Shown one piece after another: positions 41,874-51,230 of a stretch of 64,000 nt of DNA (position 1 is the first letter of the stretch; every line of letters begins with the position of its first letter). This DNA comes from Symbiodinium natans (taxonomy: Eukaryota > Sar > Dinophyceae > Suessiales > Symbiodiniaceae): the NCBI GenBank assembly GCA_905221605.1, contig CAJNDS010002113.1, positions 1,454,524 through 1,518,523 of the forward strand. Reading direction: 5' to 3'. The translations under genes were made by a program, and so were the position numbers. The notes under the pieces are model-generated. The model had not been told where the DNA came from, searched no databases, and saw only the letters and a list, made by a program, of their open reading frames with translations.

Positions 41874-42130
41874 AGCCTTAACCCTAGACCCTAAACCGCG
41901 CACTAGGATCTAGGGCCCGTTACAACACATGCCAAGCTATTTGTCTAGACCCTCAACTATAAACCCTAGGGCTTAGGGTTTGGGGTTTAGGGCTTAGGGT
42001 TACAGCACATGCCAATCCCTGCATAGACACTCCTGAGCCATAAAGCCTGAACTCTATGTTATTTGCAACCCTAAACCCGAAGCCCGAAACCCTACACCCT
42101 AAACCCTAAACCCTAAACCCTAAACACGAG

Positions 42131-42207
42131 ATGTGTCAAAGACCATGCGGCTGTCAGGCCCGCAAGGCGAATGCATTCATGGCCCAGGCTCGGCAGTTTT
42201 GGAACGG
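42131..42207 (+). CDS. Exon-like island, Cys-rich start
   Basis: After CACGAG, reads MCQRPCGCQARKANAFMAQA, then RQFWNG. The downstream boundary is uncertain. It is the last coding-like stretch before the AT-rich spacer. Confidence 0.4.
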
Positions 42208-42429
42208 GACTTCAAGGATTCAGGCTTTAGGTTTTAAGGGTCTAGGGTCTAGGGTTTAGGGTTTGGGGTTTGGGGTTTGGGGTTTGGGGGGCTTCATCCG
42301 TCAAAAGCTGGCGCTGCACCAGTCAGTGTATGGGGTGGTCAGCAGGAGCAGTTAAACCTGCCACAACCAGAAACTGCGAAACCCGAGACCTGAACCGTGA
42401 TCGCGTGAAGCCCGAAACCTCGATTCGTC

Positions 42430-43265
42430 CCTTTCACCCCTTAACTTTGCGGCCGCCTTAGAATAGTAACCGCGAAAGGGACCCTAATTTAGAGTAATGA
42501 CCATATCGTTCACCCAGGCTAGCCGCTATTAATATAAGACGAATGATGTGAATAGAATAAATAGGAAACGAAACGCGTGAACAAAGTGAACCAGCGAACG
42601 CACGATTTAAATCATCGCAGTAAAGGCCCATTGTTGTTGGGATTTACTGTATAGGGGCCGGATGTGAGAAAGAAGCGAAGCCGAAGTGAGACCGAAGAAA
42701 GATTTAGATCCATAGAAATCTTGACTAATTGTGAAAGGAAACAGGATGTTTTATTATTTGTGGATTTCCAAAAACAATCAGATTGAAAATGTAAAGAAAA
42801 AGCAAAGCACGAAGAAGAAATGCAAACATGAGTACGCCCTTATACATAGTTTTTTGGTGTTGAAGAGTTTACATGTTCAAGAAACCAGCGATGACAAATG
42901 AAAACGTAAGAAATGCGCGACTAGAATGAAATAAGCACACAAATGAGTATATATCATGAGCCCAAATTCGACCAGCTTCAGCGCATCATTTGGCACAATG
43001 ACTTGGTACAGTATCATTACACACACGTTCGAGAGAAAAAAAAAAAAGCAAGACAATTCACGATACAATATTTCACCAATTCACCTCTTCTTTGTTCTTA
43101 TTATCTCTACGTTTTGCTATTGTTGTTCATTTCGTCTTTTTCTGATTTATTTGGCCAAGTCGTTTTATATTACTTATCGGCTTTTATTCTTGGTTTTTAC
43201 GCTGTCTCGTTTTATACATTTTATTATCGACCGGTTCCTCTCACCTTAGTGAAACCCCAAGCGCC
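42430..43265. other. AT-rich spacer, no telomere-like repeats
   Basis: The largest stretch free of TTTAGGG/CCCTAAA. Open frames here are low-complexity hydrophobic translations of AT-rich DNA. Probably an intergenic boundary between the 27-42 kb and 43-56 kb gene blocks. Confidence 0.6.
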
Positions 43266-43652
43266 TTAACCCCAGTGAAGCTTTAAAGCCCTAGACCTCA
43301 AACCCTCAACCCCTCAGCCCTAAGCCCCAACCACCCTCCCAAGCCTGAACGCTGAAGCCCCAACCCCTTCCCCCCAAAAGAAAGACCCAAAAACCCTTCG
43401 GGTAGTCAAAAAAGAGGAATGATCTTGCTAGGCTCCCCCTAAACCCCAAACCCTGAATGCCCCCCTCCCACCCCCGATCCCCCCCCCCCCGCAAACCCTA
43501 AACCCTAAACCCTAAACCCTAAACCCTAAACCCTAAACCCTAAACCCTAAACCCTAAACCCTAAACCCTAAAAAAAAAGCCCTAAGCCCTAAACTCTAAC
43601 CCTAACCTAAACCCTAAACCCTGAACCCTCGGTAAGCTTTGGCAAGGCAGAG

Positions 43653-43711
43653 AGCGCCCGTGGGGATGCGGTAAAGAAGGCGATGGCCTTGGAGATGAGG
43701 CGCTTCCCGGG
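43653..43711 (+). CDS. Exon-like island, unknown product
   Basis: Reads SARGDAVKKAMALEMRRFPG after a GGCAG acceptor (start approximate), ending at GTTTGGGG. First exon-like block after the AT-rich spacer. Confidence 0.45.
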
Positions 43712-44095
43712 GAGGTTTGGGGTGAGTTAGGGTCTGAAATTTTTTTTTTTTTTTTTTTGGGGGGGGGGGGTTAAAGAGGGTTTGTAGGGCTTGTAGGTTC
43801 AGGTTTTACAGGGCATTTTTAGGTTTAGACTCGTTTAGACCCAAAGCAGGGCCCAAAGCAGTTGAGGGATTCGGCTTTCCGGTTCAGTTGTCGGCCTCGT
43901 AGTCCCGTTGCGGCTTTTTTGTTGGTTCCCTTCTGGCCAGAAAAACCAGAGTTTAGGGTTTAGGGTTTAGGATTTAGGGTTTAGGGTTTAGGGTTTAGGG
44001 CTTAGGGCTTAGGGTTTAGGGTTTAGGGTTTCCTCTAACGCCCCTTGCCCAGTCTGTAGTGCTTATTCACTCTGACCTGGTAGGTCTAGCCTGCA

Positions 44096-44246
44096 ACCCT
44101 AAAGGCTCCATGCACCTCATTATTCTGTACTTGAGCCCTAAAGTCCTGTTTAGGGTTTAGGGTTTAGGGTTTAGGGTTTAGGGTTTAGGGGAGGAGGTAC
44201 TTCAAGGCCCAAGTATTCCCTATCCAGGTACATGGAACTTTAGGGT
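44096..44246 (+). mobile_element. Family B element with TTTAGGG array at its centre
   Basis: CCCTAAAGGCTCCATGCACC at the left, GGTACATGGAACTTTAGGG at the right. The loop holds five or so TTTAGGG units. Confidence 0.65.
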
Positions 44247-44562
44247 TTTCGCAAGAACTCTAGGGGTTGTACCTTGGACCCTTAAGGTTGTAACCTTGGG
44301 CTTTGAGGAGCTGTTTTAAAGGACCTTTAGGTCGGATACGGGCCGTATTGGAAGTATATTAAGGGGAACCTTTTGGCATAACTTGATCGTTTGGATGTCG
44401 GATTTGGGTTGTTCGGGTAGTTACATGTTCCCTTAGTATGGGCCCGTAAAAGGGGACCCCATATATACCTCTGATATACCCTTAAAAACCTAAACCCTAA
44501 ACCCTAAACCCTAAACCCTAAACCCTAAACCCCCCTTAGACCCATGGACTTGCGAATCGCAG

Positions 44563-44629
44563 GCTCCGTACAGCGACGACGTCGGCCAATCCGGCGCCCC
44601 CGCGGCATCCGCAGAGCCTCGCTTTGCGA
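44563..44629 (+). CDS. Exon-like island, unknown product
   Basis: TCGCAG acceptor and canonical GTGAGT donor bound APYSDDVGQSGAPAASAEPR. Likely a disordered segment; no family recognised. Confidence 0.5.
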
Positions 44630-44751
44630 GTGAGTTTCGGGTTTAGGGTTTAGGGTTTAGGGTTTAGGGTTTAGGGTTTAGGGTTTAGGGTTTAGGGTGT
44701 AGGGTTTAGGGTTTAGGGTTTAGGGTTTAGGGTTTAGGGCTTCTAGAGTTT

Positions 44752-44817
44752 AGCTGACCTTGCGCTGAATGCCTACTTGGAACCTCGCAGTCTCGTTGGA
44801 ATTCTGAATGAAACGCT
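44752..44817 (+). CDS. Exon-like island, unknown product
   Basis: Reads DLALNAYLEPRSLVGILNET after a TTTAG acceptor. Both limits are approximate. Confidence 0.35.
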
Positions 44818-45161
44818 TATCCTAAACCCTAAACCCCTTCAAAGTCCGTTTGTAAATGCTTTCAAGTCGATATGCCAGGAATCAGGTTTGCGCAAGTCAG
44901 CGGCACGAGGCAACCGCACTGATTGGTCAAAGACTTAGGGTTTAGGGTTTAGGGTGTAAGGTCGTCAGTTTAGGTTTAGGGTTTAGGGCTTAGGGACTTT
45001 AGGGTTAAGTGACCTTGGTATCTGTACACCCCAAGCCGAAAGACCATACAACCCTAACTTGCCCAGTTCTTGAACTGACGAAGCCTTCTAAACCCCAATC
45101 CTTCACCATTCTGGCTACAAAGCTTAAAACCTCCAGTTCTCACACGCCAAGGATTCTTCAG

Positions 45162-45228
45162 CTCGCCAACAACGTGTCTCGGCCAGCATCCGCACTTACG
45201 CTTGTAGGAGTGGCCAACAGTCCAACGT
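45162..45228 (+). CDS. Exon-like island, unknown product
   Basis: CTTCAG acceptor and GC donor GCTTAGGG bound LANNVSRPASALTLVGVANS. The donor is a one-base variant of the telomere heptamer. Confidence 0.5.
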
Positions 45229-45534
45229 GCTTAGGGTTTTGGGGTTTGGGGTTTAGGGTTTACCTTTAGATTCAGGACTTTTCTGGTTTACTTAGGGCTA
45301 GTTAAGGTCCATGGGGTTCAGGTTTAGGGTTCGTGAGTCAAGGGGGTGTCTTGGATGATTCTGGCCCTGCCCAGGATTTGGGGTTTCAAGGCTTCGGGCT
45401 TGGGGTTTACGGGCGATCTTGCATGATCATACATTTAAGCGGGAAAACCCTATAAACCCTAAAACCTAAACCCTAAACCCTAAACCCCAACACGCTTAAA
45501 ACCACACCTGGTATCCTTCCCGCCTCCTTCTCAG

Positions 45535-45592
45535 GTGGCGAATTGCTACTTCTACGCGGCCCAGACACCAGGATCGGAAGTGGGGTGTGCTC
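45535..45592 (+). CDS. Exon-like island, strong splice sites
   Basis: A pyrimidine-rich tract, TTCTCAG acceptor and GTGAGC donor bound this 58-bp block. One frame reads VANCYFYAAQTPGSEVGCA; the frame in phase with 45228 reads GELLLLRGPDTRIGSG. The frame is unresolved. Confidence 0.45.
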
Positions 45593-45708
45593 GTGAGCCC
45601 TAAACCCTAATTCCTGGGATTTTAGGGTTTAGGGTTTAGGGTTTAGGATTTAGGGGACCCTCCTCTGACCATGAACTCCGACCCTGAACCCTAAGCCCTC
45701 GACCCACG

Positions 45709-45850
45709 TGAAGCCAAAGAGGAAGCAACCAAGCAGCTTGCTGGGCTGGCTTCTGGACCTACAAGCAGCTTGGCTGCTTTCAGAGATCTGCTCCTGTTAA
45801 AGCTCCCCAAGACGAGCCCTCAAGCCTACATCGAATCTCGAAGGCCCAAA
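45709..45850 (+). CDS. Exon-like island, unknown product
   Basis: An open frame reads EAKEEATKQLAGLASGPTSS, then LAAFRDLLLLKLPKTSPQAY. Mostly helical. Boundaries are uncertain; an inverted-repeat element follows at 45878. Confidence 0.45.
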
Positions 45851-45877
45851 CCCTGAGGTCCTAAAAGGCAGCCATAC

Positions 45878-45996
45878 TAGGACCCAGAGAGTAGGCCCTT
45901 TGTCCCCGCCTTTTGGGGTTAGGTTCCCTTAGAAGCCCCCTTGAACCAAAAAGGGCACCTTTTTTTACTCCTAGGCTACTCTTGGGTCTAGTATAT
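45878..45996 (+). mobile_element. Family D element bordering an exon
   Basis: ATACTAGGACCCAGAG at the left, CTCTTGGGTCTAGTAT at the right. The right end is four bases before the exon at 46001. Confidence 0.65.
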
Positions 45997-46000
45997 GCAG

Positions 46001-46101
46001 CTGAGGCATCAGTTCATGGAGGGCCTCGAGGCCAACCATGGGGAGACCAAGCAGCGCGATGTTCACTACATCCTTAGCCTGTCGCACAGCCGCAACCGAG
46101 C
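46001..46101 (+). CDS. Exon of unrecognised gene
   Basis: Follows an inverted-repeat element directly (TATATGCAG) and reads LRHQFMEGLEANHGETKQRD, then VHYILSLSHSRNR. The donor is GTTTAGGG. In phase with the exon at 47079. Confidence 0.6.
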
Positions 46102-46978
46102 GTTTAGGGTGTAGCTTTCTGTGGGATCCTAAACCCTAAACCCTAAACCCTAGACACCATACTACTGTAGATGAACCCTTAGAGACCCTAAAATTCTCTT
46201 ATTTCAGTTGCATTCGGTATGTAGACCATAGAAGGGTGAAATGGTTTGATTTCGCCCCAAAAAAACTCGCCTATAGGGTGGGCCTCACAGGCTTTTCAAG
46301 TCTTTGGGTGGGTGGGTGAGTGGGGGGGGTTCGGGTTTAGGGTTTAGGTTTAGGGTTTGGGATTTAGGGTTTAGGATTTAGGGTTTAGGGTTAGGGATTT
46401 AGGGCTTCTGGCTTGAGGGGTAAAGGGCCATTCGGGCTTTGGTCTGCTTCTTTTTCCCGGTTGCCTAACTGGCTTTACAAGCCTAAGGTGTTTAATATAG
46501 GGGTCGAATGGTATTCCCTTATGGTCCCCCAGATAGCCCCTACATTATGTGTTTGTAGAGGCATTCTTACACAGACGTAGCTTCTTTGGACCCCTTTTTC
46601 GTGTGTTTCAGACGCCCGACCCCAAGCAGGTATTGGGGTTTAGGGTGCGTGGTTTGTTTGTGGATGTTAAGTAGAGATCAGCTTACGGACGGTAGGTTTC
46701 CCCCCAAATTCGGAGAATGTGTGTGAAGAAGAGCTCTTTTCAAGGACATCAACATTAGCATTGTAAATGTTGGCGTTTCCAGGGAGAGTCGGACTTGCAG
46801 GTATCAAGTTGGGGGTTGTAGGCGTTGTAGTTTAGGTAGTTTAGGCCCAGCTATTTCACGAAAAAGGGCTTCGGGAACAGGTGTTGTTTTGGAGGGGGCG
46901 GGGGTGGGGGGAGCTATAATAAGCCCTATATAAACCCTAAATCCTGAACCCTGAACCCTGAACCCTGAAGCCCAAACC

Positions 46979-47010
<32 letters not shown>

Positions 47011-47078
47011 ACCCTAAACCCTCAACCCTAAACCCTAAACCCTAAACTTAAACACTACCTCCGCCGGCGAGAGACGAG

Positions 47079-47164
47079 GCGCCGGATGCTCTCGGCGCGG
47101 TTTTCCAACGCCGAGGACAGGGAGAAGTGCCAAAAGAAGTTCCAGCACTTGTGCCTTCGCTTTG
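47079..47164 (+). CDS. Exon of unrecognised gene
   Basis: Reads RRMLSARFSNAEDREKCQKK, then FQHLCLRF. Charged helix. Donor GTTTGAGG. In phase with both neighbours when the acceptor GACGAG is used. Confidence 0.55.
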
Positions 47165-47382
47165 GTTTGAGGTTGAGGGGTAGAGCCTTTCATCGCACAA
47201 ATGTCGAAGCAGTGTAAAAGGCCGATATTGGGTCTGAGGATTTCTGGTTTTGGGCTTGGGGCAGGGACCGAACGTTTAGCACCGAAAGTTTAGGACCCAA
47301 AGTTGAGGGCCCAAAGTTTAGGGTGGAAACTATGGTCTGGTCCAGAGTTTAGGCTTTGGCAGCTGCATGGGGGCGGGGGGGG

Positions 47383-47530
47383 TGGGGGGTCCCAAATAGG
47401 GGTACCCGGCTTGGGGGTCCCTATACTTATGGAATAGGGATCCTCGCAGCATTTTTTTTGTTGGGGGGGGGGGGGGGGGGGGGGGGGTGAGGGGGTATGG
47501 TATGAGTTCCTCTAGTTTGGGAAGTCAATA
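47383..47530 (+). mobile_element. Family F element with T-run and G-run
   Basis: CCCAAATAGGGGTACCCGG at the left; the right half is interrupted by a TTTTTTTTG/G-run stretch. Confidence 0.4.
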
Positions 47531-47544
47531 CCCCTATCTTCCAG

Positions 47545-47616
47545 GTGCTGGATACATTTCGGGGAGCCCGATGTCCCTCAGAGCCTCCGCGACCTTCGAC
47601 GATGAGGCGCGCCATC
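47545..47616 (+). CDS. Exon of unrecognised gene
   Basis: CTTCCAG acceptor and GC donor (GCTAAGCT). The frame continuing from 47164 reads AGYISGSPMSLRASATFDDE and joins in phase to 48085. A second frame to 47629 is also open. Confidence 0.45.
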
Positions 47617-47933
47617 GCTAAGCTGGCCGGTGAACCCTAAGCCCTAAGCCCTACGCGCTAAGCCCTAAACCCCAAACCCTAAACCCTAAACCCTAAACCC
47701 TAAACCCTAAACCCTAAACCCTAAACCCCAAACCCCAAACCCCAAACCCCAAACCCCAAACCCCAAACCCCAAACCCCAAACCCCAAACCCTAAACCCTA
47801 AACCCTAAACCCTAATTCTAAACCCAACGCAATAATTGTTGGTTTTGGTTGGTCGTCTTTTTGAAGGGGCAAGAAGTGCCCCGGACTCTTCCTTCCCAAA
47901 GCCGAAACCCTGAAACCTTTGTTACGGTTTGGG

Positions 47934-48056
47934 TTCCTAAACCCTAAACCCTAAACCCTAAACCCTAAACCCTAAACCCTAAACCCTAAACCCTAAACCC
48001 TAAACCCTAAACCCTAAACCCTAAACCCTAAACCCTAAACCCTAAACCCTAAACCC
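47934..48056 (+). repeat. Telomere-type array, CCCTAAA orientation
   Basis: Exact CCCTAAA units. The preceding GTTACGGTTTGGGTTCCTAAACC recurs at 48182 inside the family D intron, so this stretch is partly a duplicate of that element. Confidence 0.85.
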
Positions 48057-48084
48057 AACTGAAGCCGAGCACCGTGGGTAGAAG

Positions 48085-48137
48085 TCATCGTCGAGGAGCA
48101 GCTCTCTATCTGCTCCCGCGAGCAGGACAGCTACATT
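48085..48137 (+). CDS. Exon of unrecognised gene
   Basis: Reads IVEEQLSICSREQDSYI up to a GC donor (GCAGCAAC) next to an inverted-repeat element. Confidence 0.55.
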
Positions 48138-48327
48138 GCAGCAACGACTAGGGCTTAGAGTAGGCCGTTATTCCCCTTTTTTGTTACGGTTTGGGTTCCT
48201 AAACCCTAAACCCTAAACCCTAAACCCTAAACCCTAAACCCTAAACCCTAAACCCTAAACCCTAAACCCTTTCAACCGAAAGGGGCACCCTTTGTATTCC
48301 GAGAGGTCACTCCTGGGTCTAGACTAG
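48138..48327 (+). mobile_element. Family D element forming a whole intron
   Basis: GCAGC then GACTAGGGCTTAGAGTAGG at the left; CTCCTGGGTCTAGACTAG then GCAGC at the right. A CCCTAAA array is inside. GC-AG splice sites on the element edges. Confidence 0.6.
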
Positions 48328-48391
48328 GCAGCCCTCCTCACCGCCGGCTCCCCCGCAACCACCCATCAAACATGTCGAGCCACCTCTTGGA
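48328..48391 (+). CDS. Exon of unrecognised gene
   Basis: Begins right after the element end (AGACTAG) with GCAGC, repeating the donor side. Reads AALLTAGSPATTHQTCRATS. GC donor (GCCCAAAC). Confidence 0.5.
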
Positions 48392-48475
48392 GCCCAAACC
48401 CTAAACCCAAACCCTAAACCCTAAACCCTAAGCCCTAAACCCTAAACCCTAAACCCTAAACCCTAAACCGCTCAG

Positions 48476-48556
48476 GTCCCGATCCTGCTGCTGATGGCGA
48501 TCCCCAGGCGCCCCGTCTTGGGAGTCCCTGTCATCACATCGCCAAAATGGGCCACA
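48476..48556 (+). CDS. Exon of unrecognised gene
   Basis: In the phase set by the previous exon it reads PDPAADGDPQAPRLGSPCHH, then IAKMGH. CGCTCAG acceptor; GTTTAGCG donor. Confidence 0.45.
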
Positions 48557-48571
48557 GTTTAGCGATCTGAC

Positions 48572-48678
48572 TTGGGATGCTCCCCTTATTGAAACAGCCC
48601 TGAATAGGGAATATTAATATGTTACCCCCCCCTATTACAATCCCTATTCTCGACTGTTAGTATAAGGGGGAACATCCC
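48572..48678 (+). mobile_element. Family A element
   Basis: TTGGGATGCTCCCC...GGGGGAACATCCC, followed directly by a CCCTAAA tract. Confidence 0.65.
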
Positions 48679-49199
48679 TAAACCCTAAACCCCAAACCCT
48701 AAACCCTAAACCCTTCCAAGACTGGTCTAGGAGGTGGCTTTGCTTCATGCCTCTCAGCTTTGAGGTTTAGGGTTTAGTAGGGTTTAGGGCTTAGGGTTTA
48801 GGGTTTAGGGTTTAGGGCTTTGACTGTTCCTGTGCCCACAGGCTCAGTCCAGGTTCAGTCCAGCTCGACGCACACAGTTGGGCGCATGTCGGTCGTAGAG
48901 CGTAATTAAATGCATATCGCATTCCCTTGTTATCAGGGTTTAGGGTTTAGGGTTTAGGGTTGAGCTGTACTACTTGTCGTGGCATAAATTACCAAAACAC
49001 ATCCCGATTCTCTTTGAACAGGCCCCAATACTCAGGAATTTTGGCGAGGACCAGGCTGGGTGGAGATAGTTATTTAGAGAAAGCTAAACAGCTCCCTAAA
49101 CCCTAAACCCAAAGCCCTAAACCCTAAACCCTAAACAGCTCTGAGTCATAGCCAGCCAGCTATGCGACTTCGGGGGTGTAGCGTGGGGTAATGTAGGGG

Positions 49200-49295
49200 C
49201 TTTGGTGCATCGCAACCCCGAGCAGTCCCTTATAAGCTCCTTTAAAACCAAAATGGGTGCCCCTGCTATGCCTAGGCCACTCATGGGTCTAGTAT
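49200..49295 (+). mobile_element. Family D element, 5' part diverged
   Basis: Right end GGCCACTCATGGGTCTAG and inner CCCTTATAAGCTCCTTTAAA match the family; the left end is weak. Confidence 0.45.
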
Positions 49296-49405
49296 ATAGT
49301 GACTACATAAGGTATAGGTAATAAGGTTATGGGTCCATCTAGGGGTCCCTCCATGTACCCCTTAACAGCCGAGCTGTGCGGCTTGACAGGCGATGATAGC
49401 CGATC

Positions 49406-49459
49406 CTGCTCTTACACTACCAGTGCTACCAGGAGGCTCGTGAATGCCGCCGAGACGAG
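49406..49459 (+). CDS. Exon-like island, unknown product
   Basis: Reads LLLHYQCYQEARECRRDE, ending at GTAGCAAG. The 5' boundary is unclear. Confidence 0.35.
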
Positions 49460-49962
49460 GTAGCAAGGAGAGTAAGAACGCGTTGCTTTGAAGGATCTTT
49501 TGGAGGACATGATGCAGGAATTGGCTGCCTTTTTTTTTCACTTCGGCATGTTCAGAACGTGATGAAATGGTTCGAGTCGTCCAGCATGTGCTAGGCACGA
49601 AACCCTTGAGCCAAGCAACTCGCAACCGTAAAATGTCAACCCCCTAAATCTAGACTGTTTTGGAGGTTTTACTGGCGGATTAGGGTGTAGAGTTTAGGCT
49701 ATGTACGGGGTTGGGCAGTATCAGGGCCCTAAACCCTAAACCCTAAACCGTGGTCTGTAGCGGAGTGGCTTCAGTTTAGAGCAATCCGGGGTTTAGAGGG
49801 CCTAAACCCTAAAGAACCCCATAAGCTCTAAAGCCTTCAAACGCTCTACTGAGGTACGGGACCCGTAGCAGCAAAGAGCATGCCTCCCACTGCGAGATGG
49901 CGAGAGAGTTCCACACTTCTCGGTGCCGTTGATGGGCCATCTGCGTCTGAACTCTCTGTAGC

Positions 49963-50072
49963 CCTAAGGGTCCATGTACCTTATTATTATGTACTTGGGC
50001 CTCAAAGTCCCTAAATAGGAGGTACTTTAAGGTCCAAGTATTCCCTATTGAGGTACATGGACCCTTAGGGTA
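49963..50072 (+). mobile_element. Family B element
   Basis: CCCTAAGGGTCCATGTACC and GGTACATGGACCCTTAGGG, a near-perfect terminal inverted repeat. Confidence 0.75.
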
Positions 50073-50103
50073 GGCTACCCAGAGTAGGCCCTTGGGTCAC
50101 CAG

Positions 50104-50152
50104 CCGCAACAGCTGCCTGCGCCAAGTCTGCCAGAGATGCGTAAAAGCTCGC
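50104..50152 (+). CDS. Exon-like island, Cys-rich
   Basis: After TCACCAG, reads RNSCLRQVCQRC to a GTAAAAGC donor. The frame stays open beyond it (VKARGVACGPVVP). The cysteine spacing hints at a RING or other zinc site, but this is not conclusive. Confidence 0.35.
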
Positions 50153-50271
50153 GGAGTTGCCTGTGGCCCAGTTGTCCCAATTTCCTTCTACTGTGAATCT
50201 GTTGCCTGTAAAGTCAGTCCTTTAAACCATAAGAAAGGACTTCCTTCATAGAATCCGTTAAACAACATGTA

Positions 50272-50382
50272 TTGGGATGTTCCCCTTATACTACTGTTGA
50301 TCCACCGTAACAGGCCTTAATAAGGATCATCATAGGGGTACTATACTCCCTAAGGACTGTCAGTATAAGGGGGAACATCCCA
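50272..50382 (+). mobile_element. Family A element
   Basis: TTGGGATGTTCCCC...GGGGGAACATCCCA. Extra bases break up the left arm. Confidence 0.65.
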
Positions 50383-50534
50383 CTTGTCAACGTATATGTA
50401 AATATGTATGTCGGAGAGCGTGCATGTGCATGCGCACGTGCATGTGCATTTGTATGTGTTCATACATACATACATACACACAGGGGAGGGGTTCAAGGCT
50501 TTAGGACTCCTCCGGTGCGAAGTGCGGCAGAATC

Positions 50535-50569
50535 CGCTCCCTGAAGCTCAGGAAACGAAGAAGAGTTTT
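50535..50569 (+). CDS. Short exon-like island
   Basis: After GCGGCAG, reads NPLPEAQETKK. Position between an element and a TTTAGGG tract follows the exon pattern. Weak by itself. Confidence 0.25.
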
Positions 50570-51154
50570 GGGTTTAGGGTTTAGGGCCCGAACCTCTCAC
50601 CCGAATTTCCAAGCCCCCAATCCGCACCACCCGAACTCACCCGCATCCTCCAAATGCGCCCTAGACCTCCATAGCTGGCCCCCTTTCCGAAAACATCCAA
50701 ACTCACCCTAAACCCTAAACCCTAAACCCTAAACCCTGTAGAGCCTTGGGGCCCCCGAAGCGAACCTGAGAGCTCTATATGGGGCTGATTTTTGTTTTAG
50801 TTGAGGGTTTAGGGTTTAGGGTTTAGGGTTTAGGGTTTAGGGTTTAGGGTTTAGGGTTTAGGGTCAGCGTTTGGGGGTTATAAGACCATGGCCAGGCGCA
50901 TCCCGAAGGTTGCAACGAGCCCTGCAAGCCCGAAGCCCTAAAGCCCGAAACCCTGAAGGTCACACAGAAGCCTAGAAGCCCCGAAGCCTGAAACCCCAGC
51001 AGCCTAGAAGCCCAAAAGCCCAAAAGCCTAGAACCCTAAAGCCCTAAAGCCCTAACGCCCTGAAGCCCTAAAGCCCTAAAGCCCTAAAGCCCTAAAGCCC
51101 TAAAGCCCTGCACCCCATATCCCGAAAATCCCAAAAACCACCTCACCTCCTTAG

Positions 51155-51230
51155 GCCCGTGTACATCACTGAGCTGACGCAGCTCACAGATCGCGTGGCG
51201 CCCTTTCCCAGGGAGGCGGGCCCTGTGTGC
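51155..51230 (+). CDS. ABC1 kinase exon, PVYxxEL block
   Basis: CTCCTTAG acceptor. Encodes PVYITELTQLTDRVAPFPRE and AGPVC. The donor GTTTAAGG is telomere-like. Confidence 0.8.

Noticed and set aside
42877-43269. Hydrophobic frames resembling membrane proteins
   Set aside because: Low-complexity translation of an AT-rich spacer; overlapping frames look equally hydrophobic.
49362-49625. Minus-strand 87-codon frame
   Set aside because: The plus strand has an exon-like block with a GTAGCAAG donor here; the minus frame has no motif and would oppose all neighbours.
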